Notes: generated by a model from the sequence alone, not told the origin. Counted from the first letter of the stretch, positions 16,236-24,193 are shown. The stretch is 64,000 nucleotides of DNA from Chloroflexota bacterium (GCA_013388845.1 JACAEN010000011.1:1-64000); one strand, 5' to 3'. Program-made: numbers and translations.

Positions 16236-17372
16236 ATGGCGTTAGATTGGTTGCCAAGAGATAATGTACTGAAGGACCACCAGCTTATCGGCGATGAGTT
16301 CTTTGGAACAAAGCCACCGTGCACCATGTATGAGAAGAAGCCTTTGGTTAATCCCCAAACCGGCGAAACAGTAGACGGCCTATACACGGCATGGATTACC
16401 CTCAATAATCCGGCTCAGTATAATTCCTACACCACCGAGATGGTCAAAGGCGTCATAGCTGGAATGAAGAAGGCCTCGGTAGATAGGAGTGTTGTGGCCA
16501 TCATCTTCACCGGTGCCGGCGATAGGGCCTTTTGTACCGGTGGCAATACTAAGGAATATGCTGAATATTACACCCGCAGGCCAAGAGAATACAGGGACTA
16601 TATCAACCTGTTTAGCGGCATGGTGGATGCCATCCTCGATGCCGGCGCACCGGTCATTCGTCGCGCTAACGGCATGAGCGTAGCAGGGGGACAGGAAATT
16701 GGTCAGGCCTGCGACCTGACTATTGCCTCTGACCTGGCTACTTTCGGTCAGGCTGGCACCGCGGTTGGCTCAACGCCGGACGGTGGCTCAACTGATTTTC
16801 TGCCTTGGCAGCTGCCCACTATCGAGCTAGCTATGTGGAATTGCATCTCCAACGAACAATGGAGTGCCTATAAAATGTACAGGCTGGGCCTCATAACCGA
16901 CGTCGTGCCTGTGAAGAAGCTCGACGGTAAGTGGATTAAGAACCCTTCGGTGATTACCGATAAGTATATAGAGGATGGGAAGATCGTCTATGGAGAACCC
17001 AAGACCGGTGAAGAAGCCAAGAAGGCGAGAGAGATTATAAAGACAGCCGAGACCGACTTCTCGCTGCTGGACCGAAGGGTAAACGAAATTGTTTGGACTT
17101 TTGCCAATCTCATGCCCTTGTGCTTGATGAAGGCCATTGAGACTATCAGGTGGAAAAAGAGATACTTCTGGGATACTAACAAGATTAGCGCCAAATATTG
17201 GCTGGCTGCCAACATGAATATGGAAGCCTATCTTGGATTCAATACCTTCAATACGGAGGATATGACGGGTCAGCGCAGGATAGACTTCATTAAATACCGA
17301 CAGTTGATTGCCCAAGGGCATAGCTTCGATGATGAACTGGCAGAGCAGGTCATGCCGAAGCCCAAGAAGTAA
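16236..17372 (+). CDS. bamA: 6-oxocyclohex-1-ene-1-carbonyl-CoA hydrolase (Oah/BamA)
   Basis: This crotonase-fold enzyme adds water to and opens the ring of 6-oxocyclohex-1-ene-1-carbonyl-CoA, giving 3-hydroxypimelyl-CoA in anaerobic benzoyl-CoA breakdown. At 378 residues it is the family length, longer than ordinary enoyl-CoA hydratases. The family-typical N-terminus (WLPRDNVLKDHQLIGDEFFG), FCTGGNTKEYAEYY near 108, and GMSVAGGQEIGQACD near 148 for the oxyanion hole are all present. AGGAGG lies eight bases before ATG 16236. Downstream dch and the nearby had gene complete the ring-opening module; benzoyl-CoA reductase is not in the window. bamA is used as a marker gene for anaerobic aromatic degradation. 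Confidence 0.93.
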   Translation: MALDWLPRDNVLKDHQLIGDEFFGTKPPCTMYEKKPLVNPQTGETVDGLYTAWITLNNPAQYNSYTTEMVKGVIAGMKKASVDRSVVAIIFTGAGDRAFCTGGNTKEYAEYYTRRPREYRDYINLFSGMVDAILDAGAPVIRRANGMSVAGGQEIGQACDLTIASDLATFGQAGTAVGSTPDGGSTDFLPWQLPTIELAMWNCISNEQWSAYKMYRLGLITDVVPVKKLDGKWIKNPSVITDKYIEDGKIVYGEPKTGEEAKKAREIIKTAETDFSLLDRRVNEIVWTFANLMPLCLMKAIETIRWKKRYFWDTNKISAKYWLAANMNMEAYLGFNTFNTEDMTGQRRIDFIKYRQLIAQGHSFDDELAEQVMPKPKK

Positions 17373-17393
17373 ACTGATAAGGATGGCATAAAT

Positions 17394-17431
17394 GCGAAAG
17401 CCCCGGGATAAACCGCGGGCTTTTGCATTTT
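17394..17431 (+). terminator. Terminator-like hairpin after bamA
   Basis: GCGAAAGCCC (17394-17403) pairs with GGGCTTTTGC (17417-17426), one G-U pair, with extra CGG/CCG pairing inside, and ATTTT follows. It could end bamA transcripts or trim them before dch. Confidence 0.65.
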
Positions 17432-17438
17432 GGAGAAA

Positions 17439-17469
17439 GGTGCGCCTCGCTGTATAATAGGAACGCACC
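17439..17469 (+). promoter_or_regulatory. TATAAT flanked by inverted repeat, upstream of dch
   Basis: TATAAT sits at 17453-17458 between GGTGCG (17439-17444) and CGCACC (17464-17469). The -35 is poor, so an activator may be needed; the inverted repeat could be an operator or an RNA stem. Confidence 0.4.
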
Positions 17470-17488
17470 ATATCCTGGAGGAGGGAAT

Positions 17489-18259
17489 ATGAAATTCCAG
17501 AACATTGTCCTGGATAAGAAAGAGGGAATAGCGACTCTTACAATTAACCGCCCACCACTTAACATAATAGATTATGATACGTTGGTGGAGCTAAATGTCG
17601 CTCTGGAGCAACTGGCGAAGGACGATGAAGTTAAGGTACTGTTGCTCCGTGGCTCTGGAAATAAGGCCTTTAGTGCTGGTGTAGAGATAAAGGACCATAT
17701 CGGTGAAAAGATGCCGAAAATGATGAAAGAGTTTGGCCGTGTCTTCCATCTCCTGAGAGGTCTGGGCAAGCCAAGCATTGCTGTGGTGAATGGCGTAGCG
17801 CTGGGAGGTGGTTGCGAGCTTGTTGCCGGCTGTGACATGGCTATTGCCTCCGAGAAAGCCTGGCTTGGTCAGCCGGAGATAAAACTGGGGGGACTGGCGC
17901 CGGCGGCTGCTCCCTTGTTTCCCAGGATAATGGGGGAGAAGAAAGCGTTTGAGCTGCTGGTGATGGGAGAAAATGTCAGTGCCCGGGAAGCGGAACGAAT
18001 TGGCCTTGTTAATAAGGTTGTTCCTGAAGAAGAACTGGACCGAACTGCCGAGGAATTTGCCCGCAAGTTTCTGGAAAAGAGCGCACTGAGCGTCAGGCTT
18101 GTGAGAGAGGCGCTGTATGATTGTGCAGAAACGCCCTCGTTTGAGGCTTCGCTGGAAAAGGGACTGAAGCAGGGTATCAAGAGCTGGCAGACTGAGGATG
18201 GCCAGGAAGGTTTGCAGTCATATCTGGATAAACGCAAGCCTGAATGGAAGAACAGATAA
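17489..18259 (+). CDS. dch: Cyclohexa-1,5-diene-1-carbonyl-CoA hydratase (Dch/BamR)
   Basis: A 256-residue enoyl-CoA hydratase-family enzyme. Its position after bamA and its sequence fit Dch, which hydrates the dienoyl-CoA made by benzoyl-CoA reductase to 6-hydroxycyclohex-1-ene-1-carbonyl-CoA. Motifs: the CoA/oxyanion segment FSAGVEIKDH near 62, NGVALGGGCELVAG near 100 with the first catalytic-type Glu, and GQPEIKLGG near 128 with the second. GGAGGAGG is close before ATG 17489; an earlier in-frame start at 17423 lies in the terminator-promoter region and is not used. The product of this enzyme is the substrate of Had (19248). A general enoyl-CoA hydratase role cannot be excluded by sequence alone. 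Confidence 0.82.
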   Translation: MKFQNIVLDKKEGIATLTINRPPLNIIDYDTLVELNVALEQLAKDDEVKVLLLRGSGNKAFSAGVEIKDHIGEKMPKMMKEFGRVFHLLRGLGKPSIAVVNGVALGGGCELVAGCDMAIASEKAWLGQPEIKLGGLAPAAAPLFPRIMGEKKAFELLVMGENVSAREAERIGLVNKVVPEEELDRTAEEFARKFLEKSALSVRLVREALYDCAETPSFEASLEKGLKQGIKSWQTEDGQEGLQSYLDKRKPEWKNR

Positions 18260-18268
18260 CTCAATCAA

Positions 18269-18358
18269 CCCACGAAAATCTTGTGATTTTCGCGGGGACC
18301 CGATAAATGTAAGTTAAGTCTATCGGGGTCCCCAAAAAAGTTTCAAGACTTCTTGGGG
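18269..18358. repeat. Three consecutive palindromes between dch and the SDR gene
   Basis: Hairpin 1 is CCCACGAAAATC-TTGT-GATTTTCGCGGG (18269-18296), 11 of 12 pairs. Hairpin 2 pairs GGGGACCCGATA (18294-18305) with TATCGGGGTCCCC (18321-18333). Hairpin 3 pairs CCCCAAAAAAGT with its partner ending at 18358. The first is the same family as 12006 and 48535. Confidence 0.75.
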
Positions 18359-18379
18359 TAGTTTAGATTAGGGGGTATT

Positions 18380-19129
18380 ATGAGATTGCAGGATAAGAAG
18401 GCAATTGTCACTGGTGGTGGGAGGGGAATTGGCCGAGCTGTAGCCTTGGCTTTTGCCAGGGAAGGCGCCGACGTAGCGATAAACTATCGTAGCAATGATG
18501 CGGCTGCCCAGGAAGTGGTAGACGAGATACGGAAACTTGGTCGGAAGGCGGCGGCTTTGAAAGCAGATGTCGCCAATTACCAGGATGCTAGGTCCATGGT
18601 CGACCAGGCGGTGCAGGGATTGGGAGGGGTGGATATCCTGGTTAACAATGCTGGGGTGTCGAGGCCCGCTATGCTTTTGAAGATGGACGAAGAGACGTGG
18701 GACCAGGTTGTCGATATTCACCTCAAGGGCACTTTCAATTGTACGCAGGCAGCAGCTAACTATATGAAGGAAAATAGGTATGGGAGAATTGTCAATGTCA
18801 TCTCCACTGCCGGATTATATGGGACGGTGGGGCAGATAAACTATGCCTCGGCGAAAGCCGGAATTATCGGGTTCACCAAGTCGGCATGTAGGGAGCTTGC
18901 TAGATACGGGATAACTGTTAATGCCATATCCATGGGAGTTATCACAACGGAGATGACGGACAAGTTGAGAGGGGATGAAAAGCTAAGGGAAATATACCTC
19001 TCGAGAATACAGCTGGGACGGTTTGGCGAGCCTGAGGAGGTGGCACCAGCTTTTGTGTTTCTGGCATCGGATGATGCACGGTACATCACTGGACAAGTGC
19101 TATCTGTGGACGGAGGTTATGTCGGGTAA
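18380..19129 (+). CDS. SDR-family oxidoreductase, FabG-like
   Basis: A 249-residue short-chain dehydrogenase. TGGGRGIG at residues 11-18 is the cofactor loop, NNAG near 89 is the structural motif, and the catalytic Ser-Tyr-Lys set is in VISTAGLYG and INYASAKAG near 138-157. It ends in the usual SVDGGYVG. FabG-type enzymes reduce 3-oxoacyl-ACP, but its place between dch and had suggests a 3-hydroxyacyl-CoA (for example 3-hydroxypimelyl-CoA) dehydrogenase role. That is inference from context. The Arg in NYRSN after strand 2 favours NADP(H). Ribosome site is GGGGG only. Confidence 0.85.
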   Translation: MRLQDKKAIVTGGGRGIGRAVALAFAREGADVAINYRSNDAAAQEVVDEIRKLGRKAAALKADVANYQDARSMVDQAVQGLGGVDILVNNAGVSRPAMLLKMDEETWDQVVDIHLKGTFNCTQAAANYMKENRYGRIVNVISTAGLYGTVGQINYASAKAGIIGFTKSACRELARYGITVNAISMGVITTEMTDKLRGDEKLREIYLSRIQLGRFGEPEEVAPAFVFLASDDARYITGQVLSVDGGYVG

Positions 19130-19184
19130 TACCCTTATCCATCACCGCTAAAGGGAAGCAGCCACTGCTTTGTAGGGTAAGATT

Positions 19185-19228
19185 GAGGTGACATTTCCCG
19201 GAGAGAATCCAGGAAATGTCACCTCTTT
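19185..19228. terminator. Bidirectional terminator between SDR and had
   Basis: A perfect 14-bp stem, GAGGTGACATTTCC (19185-19198) with its complement (19212-19225), followed by TTTAA. It lies between two convergent genes and probably serves both. Confidence 0.75.
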
Positions 19229-19247
19229 AAACGCGCTCCCAAAGGCT

Positions 19248-20321
19248 TCAAAAATCGGGGGTCAGCACGATCCTCTTCTCCAGTCCTCCCTTGTGAGCAT
19301 CTTCAAACGCTTGCTGAATCTGGCTCATTGGTCTGGTCTCAATAAAAGGCTCTATCTGTATTTTCCTCGTCAACACCATGTCCAGGACCTGGCGATAATA
19401 CTTGGGCAAGCAGCCCCAGGAACCCAGAATATCAGCATCGAATGCCATCAACCGTGATAGAGAATACTCATTCTTCTGCATCCCGAAGCCGCAAATCACC
19501 AGCTTGCCGATAAATGACAACAACTCCAAGGCAATTGCTTGACCATCAGCGGTGCCCGTCCACTCAAAGATCTTCCAGCCGTAGTTTGAGGGCAATCCCT
19601 TTTCCTTGCAGTAATTGCGAAACTCGTCTCTGATATCCCGGGGAGTCTTGCCCACCGAGCTGATGACATGGGTAGCACCGTAGTTCAGGGCTCTTTTGAG
19701 CTTGGCGGGGTTTCGGGCGATACCGATGACCTGTTTAGCGCCCAGCGCTGAGCAAATCTGAGCGGCATATACCCCCAGACCTCCGGTAACCCCAATAACG
19801 ATGGTTAAATCTCCTGGTTTTACCTCCGCCCTCATTGCTGCTTGATAGGGTGAGGTTACGGCATCGGCAATCACGGCAAGGTGAGATAGAGGTATCCCTT
19901 TCCTGTCTGGAACCACGCACAAATCATTAGCTGGGACGACGATGTGGCTAGAGAAGCCTCCGTAGATTCCCATGCTGTTGCCGGGCATCTTCTGCGCTAG
20001 GCAGCGGTTGCCCCTTCCGGCAGCGCAGATAGGACAGTTATTGCAGGGCATCACCGCCGGTATAATTACCTCCTTGCCCACTAACTTACCATCGCCGGCT
20101 ATCACTGTGCCGCTGATTTCATGCCCCAAAGTCAACGGCGGTTTGTTGACCGTGGGCACCCCATCATAGAAATAGCCTAGGTCGGTATGGCATACCCCGC
20201 AGCCAGCAATTTCCACCAATACCTCGCCGGGCTTAAGCTGAGGAACATCAATGCTTACCCTTTGTAGTTTGCCTGGCTCTATCATCTGCCAGGTTTCAAT
20301 TTTGTTCGGTATTTTTGCCAT
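19248..20321 (-). CDS. had: 6-hydroxycyclohex-1-ene-1-carbonyl-CoA dehydrogenase (Had/BamQ)
   Basis: A 357-residue zinc alcohol dehydrogenase-family enzyme that oxidises 6-hydroxycyclohex-1-ene-1-carbonyl-CoA with NAD to the 6-oxo compound, the substrate of BamA. Matches to the Had subfamily include GYFYDGVPT near 50, LTLGHEISG, PCNNCPICAAGRGNRCLAQ near 90-110 for structural zinc, QKMPGNSMG, the NAD loop IGVTGGLGVYAAQ near 175 and GSWGCLPKYY near 310. The catalytic zinc set Cys/His is in GCGVCHTD and GHE. ATG 20321 is preferred over GTG 20330 because AGAGGAG is eight bases upstream. It faces away from the DUF169 genes across an inverted repeat. Confidence 0.9.
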   Translation of the reverse strand: MAKIPNKIETWQMIEPGKLQRVSIDVPQLKPGEVLVEIAGCGVCHTDLGYFYDGVPTVNKPPLTLGHEISGTVIAGDGKLVGKEVIIPAVMPCNNCPICAAGRGNRCLAQKMPGNSMGIYGGFSSHIVVPANDLCVVPDRKGIPLSHLAVIADAVTSPYQAAMRAEVKPGDLTIVIGVTGGLGVYAAQICSALGAKQVIGIARNPAKLKRALNYGATHVISSVGKTPRDIRDEFRNYCKEKGLPSNYGWKIFEWTGTADGQAIALELLSFIGKLVICGFGMQKNEYSLSRLMAFDADILGSWGCLPKYYRQVLDMVLTRKIQIEPFIETRPMSQIQQAFEDAHKGGLEKRIVLTPDF

Positions 20322-20465
20322 GATTCTCACTCCTCTCTTTGTAGTCTGCTGATAAGTCCAAAGGACAAAGCTCGACCATTCGCCTTTAGCAAGTTCACCG
20401 CCTCCTCATCAGTGCCAGTTGAATTTTCCCAAAATCTGAGTGCTTTTACCATGATTTTAATCAAT

Positions 20466-20508
20466 CTGTCAAGCACAGCTTGGCCCACACGTCGGACATG
20501 CTTGACAG
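20466..20508. promoter_or_regulatory. Inverted repeat covering -35 sites between had and DUF169
   Basis: CTGTCAAGCA (20466-20475) and TGCTTGACAG (20499-20508) are a perfect 10-bp inverted pair 23 bases apart. The right arm contains the plus-strand TTGACA and the left arm a minus-strand TTGACA. A regulator binding both arms could control both directions. Confidence 0.5.
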
Positions 20509-20531
20509 TGCCAAGGATGATATAGTATAGG
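20502..20531 (+). promoter_or_regulatory. Promoter of the DUF169 pair
   Basis: TTGACA (20502-20507) and TATAGG (20526-20531) are 18 bases apart. Transcription would begin at the leader box that follows. Confidence 0.5.
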
Positions 20532-20535
20532 CTAG

Positions 20536-20578
20536 GATTTTGAAAAACTAAGCTATTACCGGCACCTTTCACGGTGCC
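20536..20578 (+). promoter_or_regulatory. Leader box copy C followed by hairpin, upstream of DUF169
   Basis: The box GATTTTGAAAAACTAAGCTA and TTAC (20536-20559) is followed by a perfect hairpin GGCACC-TTTCAC-GGTGCC (20561-20578). The order matches the bamA leader at 16141-16188. The ribosome site AAGGAGGT comes about 25 bases later. Confidence 0.5.
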
Positions 20579-20613
20579 CTTACTCTGTAGGTATTATATT
20601 TTAAGGAGGTAAT

Positions 20614-21369
20614 ATGAGACCACTGCAAACTGATTTGTCCGTATTCAACAAATTTAAATTTGAGAAGCCGCCTATAGGCGTCAAGTTCCAGTATTTCAAA
20701 CCAGAAGGAATACCACGACTGGACAAAAGTTTGGCTTTCTGCGAAATGATTAAAGAAGCACAGCGAATAAGGACACCGTTTTATTTCACTAAAGAGAATG
20801 AGAATTGCTTCGGAAAAGTACCACTGGGAATGCAGAAGGTGGCCTCATGGGGCGAAGGCGGAGAATTTGGAGCTAGTTTGGAAATCTTTCAGGAACCAAG
20901 GGCCAATGCGAGAATCTATCAATACGTTCCCAAATTTCCGGAAGGTACGGTTAACTATGTCGCTTTGTCCTCGCTGGATAAACTGACATTCGAGCCGGAC
21001 CTCTTAATTCTTATAGCTACTCCCAGCCAGGCAGAGATTGTGCTGAGGGCGATGTCCTATTCCACTGGCCAGCTATGGGAGAGCAAGGTGACGGGGGTAT
21101 TGGGATGTGCCTGGATTTTTGTTTATCCATATAAGAGCGGCAGAATAAATTATATGCCTACCGGGATAACCTTCTGCGCCAAAGCACTCGAGCCAATCCC
21201 CGAGGGGTGGATACTGATATCTATCCCTTGGGATTGGCTACCGATCATAACGCAGAATCTGAAGGAAATGAAATGGGTTCTTCCCTCATATAGTGAGGGG
21301 AGGGAAAGGTATCTGAAGCGAAAAGAAAGCCTCATTGCGAAATTAACTCGAAAGGCTGAGAACCCCTAA
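20614..21369 (+). CDS. DUF169 family protein, copy 1
   Basis: A 251-residue protein of the DUF169 family (COG2043), common in anaerobes and archaea and without a known reaction. Visible family features are PPIGVKF near residue 20, a Cys in LAFCEMI near 43, FTKENENCFGKVPLGM near 59-74 and the FEPDLLILIATPSQAE segment near 128. Cys residues are conserved in both copies. It has a strong ribosome site and a leader like that of bamA, so it may belong to the aromatic regulon. No signal peptide or membrane segment is seen. Confidence 0.85.
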   Translation: MRPLQTDLSVFNKFKFEKPPIGVKFQYFKPEGIPRLDKSLAFCEMIKEAQRIRTPFYFTKENENCFGKVPLGMQKVASWGEGGEFGASLEIFQEPRANARIYQYVPKFPEGTVNYVALSSLDKLTFEPDLLILIATPSQAEIVLRAMSYSTGQLWESKVTGVLGCAWIFVYPYKSGRINYMPTGITFCAKALEPIPEGWILISIPWDWLPIITQNLKEMKWVLPSYSEGRERYLKRKESLIAKLTRKAENP

Positions 21370-21409
21370 ATTCAGGGCAATAGTAATTGTTTAACATAAG
21401 GAGGCCAAT

Positions 21410-22165
21410 ATGAGACCACTGCAAACTGATTTGTCCATATTCAACAGATTTGAGTTTGAGAAGCCGCCTGTAGGTGTTAAGTTCCTCTATTTCAAACCAA
21501 AAGGAATTAAGCCGCTAGACAAAAGCCTGGCTTTCTGCGAGACGATCAAGGAGGCACAGCAAAGAAAGTCCCCGTTTTATTTCACTAAAGAGAATGAGAA
21601 TTGCTTCGGAAAGGTACCGTTGGGAATGGAGAAGATGCCTTCGTGGGGCAAGGGCGGGGAATTGGGACCTGGATTTGAAATCTTTCAAGAACCTAGGGCT
21701 AATACTAGAATCTATCAATACGTGCCCCAATTTCCCGCGGGTACAGTTAACTATGTTGTCTTGTCCTCGCTGGATAAACTGACATTTGAGCCAGACCTCT
21801 TAATCCTTATGGCTACTCCTAGCCAGGCAGAAATTGTGCTGAGGGCGATGTCTTATTCCACTGGCCAGATATGGGAGAGCAAGACGATGGGGGTATTGGG
21901 ATGTGCTTGGATTTTTGTTTATCCGTATCAAAGCGGCAAAGTCAATTATACGGTCACCGGAATCTCGTTTGGTATGAAAGCACATGAGATATTCCCCGAG
22001 GGATGGATACTGATATCCATCCCTTGGGATTGGATGCCGATCATAACGCAAAACCTGAAGGAAATGAAATGGGTCCTGCCCTCATACACCGACGGGAGAG
22101 GGAAGTATCTAAAGCGAAAGGAAAGGCTCATTGAAAAATTAACCAAAAAATCTGCGAACCCGTGA
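21410..22165 (+). CDS. DUF169 family protein, copy 2
   Basis: Same length as copy 1 (251 residues) and clearly a tandem duplicate: the first 20 residues and the central FTKENENCFGKVPLGM are almost unchanged, while the region near 80-95 and the last third differ more. It starts 41 bases after copy 1 with its own AGGAGG, so the two should be cotranscribed. Both keep the conserved cysteines, which argues that both are functional. Function unknown. Confidence 0.85.
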   Translation: MRPLQTDLSIFNRFEFEKPPVGVKFLYFKPKGIKPLDKSLAFCETIKEAQQRKSPFYFTKENENCFGKVPLGMEKMPSWGKGGELGPGFEIFQEPRANTRIYQYVPQFPAGTVNYVVLSSLDKLTFEPDLLILMATPSQAEIVLRAMSYSTGQIWESKTMGVLGCAWIFVYPYQSGKVNYTVTGISFGMKAHEIFPEGWILISIPWDWMPIITQNLKEMKWVLPSYTDGRGKYLKRKERLIEKLTKKSANP

Positions 22166-22239
22166 ATTTGGGAGAATTATTGCCTATCTCGATGTGTGCT
22201 AAGGAGAACCTAGGATAGAAACCTATGCATACTACTAGT

Positions 22240-22269
22240 TTGACACTGAGTGATTTGGAGTGTTAAAAT
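22240..22269 (+). promoter_or_regulatory. Promoter of rplU-rpmA-rpmE
   Basis: TTGACA (22240-22245) and TAAAAT (22264-22269) are 18 bases apart. Expected transcription start is near 22276, beyond the GTG at 22260, so that GTG cannot be the rplU start if this promoter is used. Confidence 0.6.
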
Positions 22270-22295
22270 GCCTCTTTCTGTATGGAGGTGAGAAG

Positions 22296-22619
22296 ATTTA
22301 CGCTATTGTTGACATAGGTGGCAAGCAGTACAAGGTAGCTCCAAAGCAGACTTTAAAAGTCGAGCGTTTAGATGTCCCTCAAGGCGACGTAGTTGAGTTG
22401 GACAAAGTATTGTTTATTGGGGGAGATAAAGATACCCTTGTAGGGAATCCTATTATTAAGGGGGCTAAGGTTGTGGCTACTTCTTTAGGGGAAGCTAAGG
22501 GAGAAAAGGTTATCGTATTTAAATATAAAGCTAAAGTTCGCTACCGAAGAAAGAAGGGACATCGCCAGACTTATACTAAAATATTAGTAAACGAAATTAT
22601 TAAAGGTGAAGGAGAATAG
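22296..22619 (+). CDS. rplU: Ribosomal protein L21, apparent ATT start codon
   Basis: L21 of the large ribosomal subunit, binding 23S rRNA. The family start [13 protein letters not shown] is present, and [15 protein letters not shown] is the conserved basic C-terminal region. GGAGGTG at 22284-22290 is followed after five bases by ATT at 22296, exactly where the family has Met before Tyr-Ala-Ile. No ATG, GTG or TTG lies in frame between 22263 and this point; the only canonical in-frame candidate, GTG 22260, sits within the promoter spacer. From ATT the protein is 107 residues, close to the usual 103. First gene of rplU-rpmA-rpmE. Confidence 0.88.
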   Translation: MYAIVDIGGKQYKVAPKQTLKVERLDVPQGDVVELDKVLFIGGDKDTLVGNPIIKGAKVVATSLGEAKGEKVIVFKYKAKVRYRRKKGHRQTYTKILVNEIIKGEGE

Positions 22620-22621
22620 GC

Positions 22622-22873
22622 ATGGCACATAAAAAGGGCGGTGGCAGCACAACTTATGGGCGGGATAGTGTATCTAAGCGCTTGGGAGTTAAGAAGTATG
22701 GTGGAGAACAAGTTCGCGCTGGAGCTATCCTGGTTCGGCAACGCGGGACTCGTATACTGCCGGGGGACAACGTCGGCCTGGGCAAAGATTATACCCTCTT
22801 TGCCTTAATAGATGGCTATGTTAAATATGAGCCAGCAACCAAATATAAGAAGAAGGTGAGCGTTTACAAATGA
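22622..22873 (+). CDS. rpmA: Ribosomal protein L27
   Basis: L27 (83 residues) sits at the peptidyl-transferase centre. It begins [16 protein letters not shown], without the cleavable extension that Bacillota carry, and has [18 protein letters not shown] near residue 40. It begins two bases after rplU and overlaps rpmE by four, so the three are tightly coupled. Confidence 0.97.
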   Translation: MAHKKGGGSTTYGRDSVSKRLGVKKYGGEQVRAGAILVRQRGTRILPGDNVGLGKDYTLFALIDGYVKYEPATKYKKKVSVYK

Positions 22874-23073
22874 AGGCTAAAATCCATCCTAAGTATTACG
22901 AGAATGCTAAAGTGACGTGCCTCTGTGGTAATACCTTCACCACCGGTTCAACTAAGCCAGAAATCAGGGTAGAAATATGTAGTAAATGCCACCCCTTTTA
23001 TACAGGTGAGCAAAGGATAGTTGACTCCATGGGAAGGGTGGAGCGTTTCAAGAAACGATACAAGATAAAGTAG
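22870..23073 (+). CDS. rpmE: Ribosomal protein L31, zinc form
   Basis: L31 (67 residues) with the zinc-binding cysteines of the C+ type: CLCG near residue 18 and [10 protein letters not shown] near 38. The start [10 protein letters not shown] is typical, and RVERFKKRY closes the family pattern. ATGA overlap with rpmA. The presence of the zinc form says nothing of a paralogue elsewhere. Confidence 0.96.
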   Translation: MKAKIHPKYYENAKVTCLCGNTFTTGSTKPEIRVEICSKCHPFYTGEQRIVDSMGRVERFKKRYKIK

Positions 23074-23296
23074 AATGCCTCCAGTTATCTCTTTCTTGTT
23101 GTAACAGCATCTGTCTGGCTGCGGACAGTGTTCATCTCTAAGCTTACCTCGGGAAACTAGAAATTCGTTCATCGCTGCTACTTCAGAAGATAAACTTTAT
23201 ATTTTCTGCCATTTTTATCATAATACGCTTAGCGATTTTTCATGCTGAGACAAGATTACAGTCTTTGTTTTAGGCAGCTAGGGAGATTGAAGGTTA

Positions 23297-24193
23297 ATGG
23301 CAAAACCTTTTCATTATGGTGGCCAGGCAGTCATTGAAGGGGTGATGATACGGGGGAAGGAAGGCGTGGCTATATCTGTACGCCAGCCTAATGGAGAATT
23401 AAACATAGTTAAGCAGCCCCTGGCCAAAATATACAAGGGGCGTCTCAGAGAGATGCCTTTTGTCAGAGGGATCATTGCTCTCGTGGAAACCCTGGTTTTA
23501 GGCACGCAGTCATTACTGCGCTCTGCTCAAGTCGCCGCAGCAGAGGCAAGCGGAGAAAAAATACCGACAGCGATCTTACGGGGGACCGTAGCCGTGAGCC
23601 TCGCTTTGGGTGTAGTCCTCTTCTTCATGGTTCCTCTCTTCGCCACTCGCTACCTTATCGACCCTCACATCGATTCTAATTTATTGCGCAATGTCTTTGA
23701 AGGACTTATCCGTATTGCAATTTTTATCGCTTACCTGAAGGTGATAAGTTTAATACCTGATATTAAAAGAGTCTTTGCTTACCATGGAGCTGAACATAAA
23801 GTGGTGAATGCTTATGAGGCCGGCGTCCCTTTGGATGTAGAGTCGGTTAAGAATTACTCTACTGCCCATGCCCGTTGCGGCACCGCCTTTTTATTCATCG
23901 TTCTAATCGTAGCTATCTTTGTCTTCGCCTTGGTTGGTCAACCCACCCTATGGATACGCATACTGTCCCGCATAGCCCTCATCCCGATTATCGCTGTTAT
24001 TAGCTATGAAATCATGAAATTCGGGGCAACCCACATCGAAAACCCAGTAGTCCGGATTCTCCTGGCTCCCGGGCTGATGCTGCAAGCTATAACCACTAGG
24101 GAACCTGACGATAGTCAAATAGAGGCTGCTATATCGGCGCTAAAAGAGGTCATCGCGATTGACCAGGCTGCTGATTCTAGTGGCAGTATATAA
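23297..24193 (+). CDS. DUF1385 membrane protein
   Basis: A 298-residue protein of the DUF1385 family, often found beside rpmE and prfA as here beside rpmE. Signature parts are YGGQAVIEGVMIRG near residue 7, EMPFVRGIIALVET near 52, and FAYHGAEHKVVNAYE with HARCGT near 160-198. It has about four or five membrane segments. The family's role is unknown. prmC and prfA, the common next genes, do not follow. The ribosome site is GAAGG, and the gap of 223 bases before it holds nothing I recognise. Confidence 0.88.
   Translation: MAKPFHYGGQAVIEGVMIRGKEGVAISVRQPNGELNIVKQPLAKIYKGRLREMPFVRGIIALVETLVLGTQSLLRSAQVAAAEASGEKIPTAILRGTVAVSLALGVVLFFMVPLFATRYLIDPHIDSNLLRNVFEGLIRIAIFIAYLKVISLIPDIKRVFAYHGAEHKVVNAYEAGVPLDVESVKNYSTAHARCGTAFLFIVLIVAIFVFALVGQPTLWIRILSRIALIPIIAVISYEIMKFGATHIENPVVRILLAPGLMLQAITTREPDDSQIEAAISALKEVIAIDQAADSSGSI

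Noticed and set aside
22260-22295. GTG start for rplU giving a 119-residue protein
   Set aside because: It lies in the promoter spacer, has no ribosome site and adds residues not found in L21.
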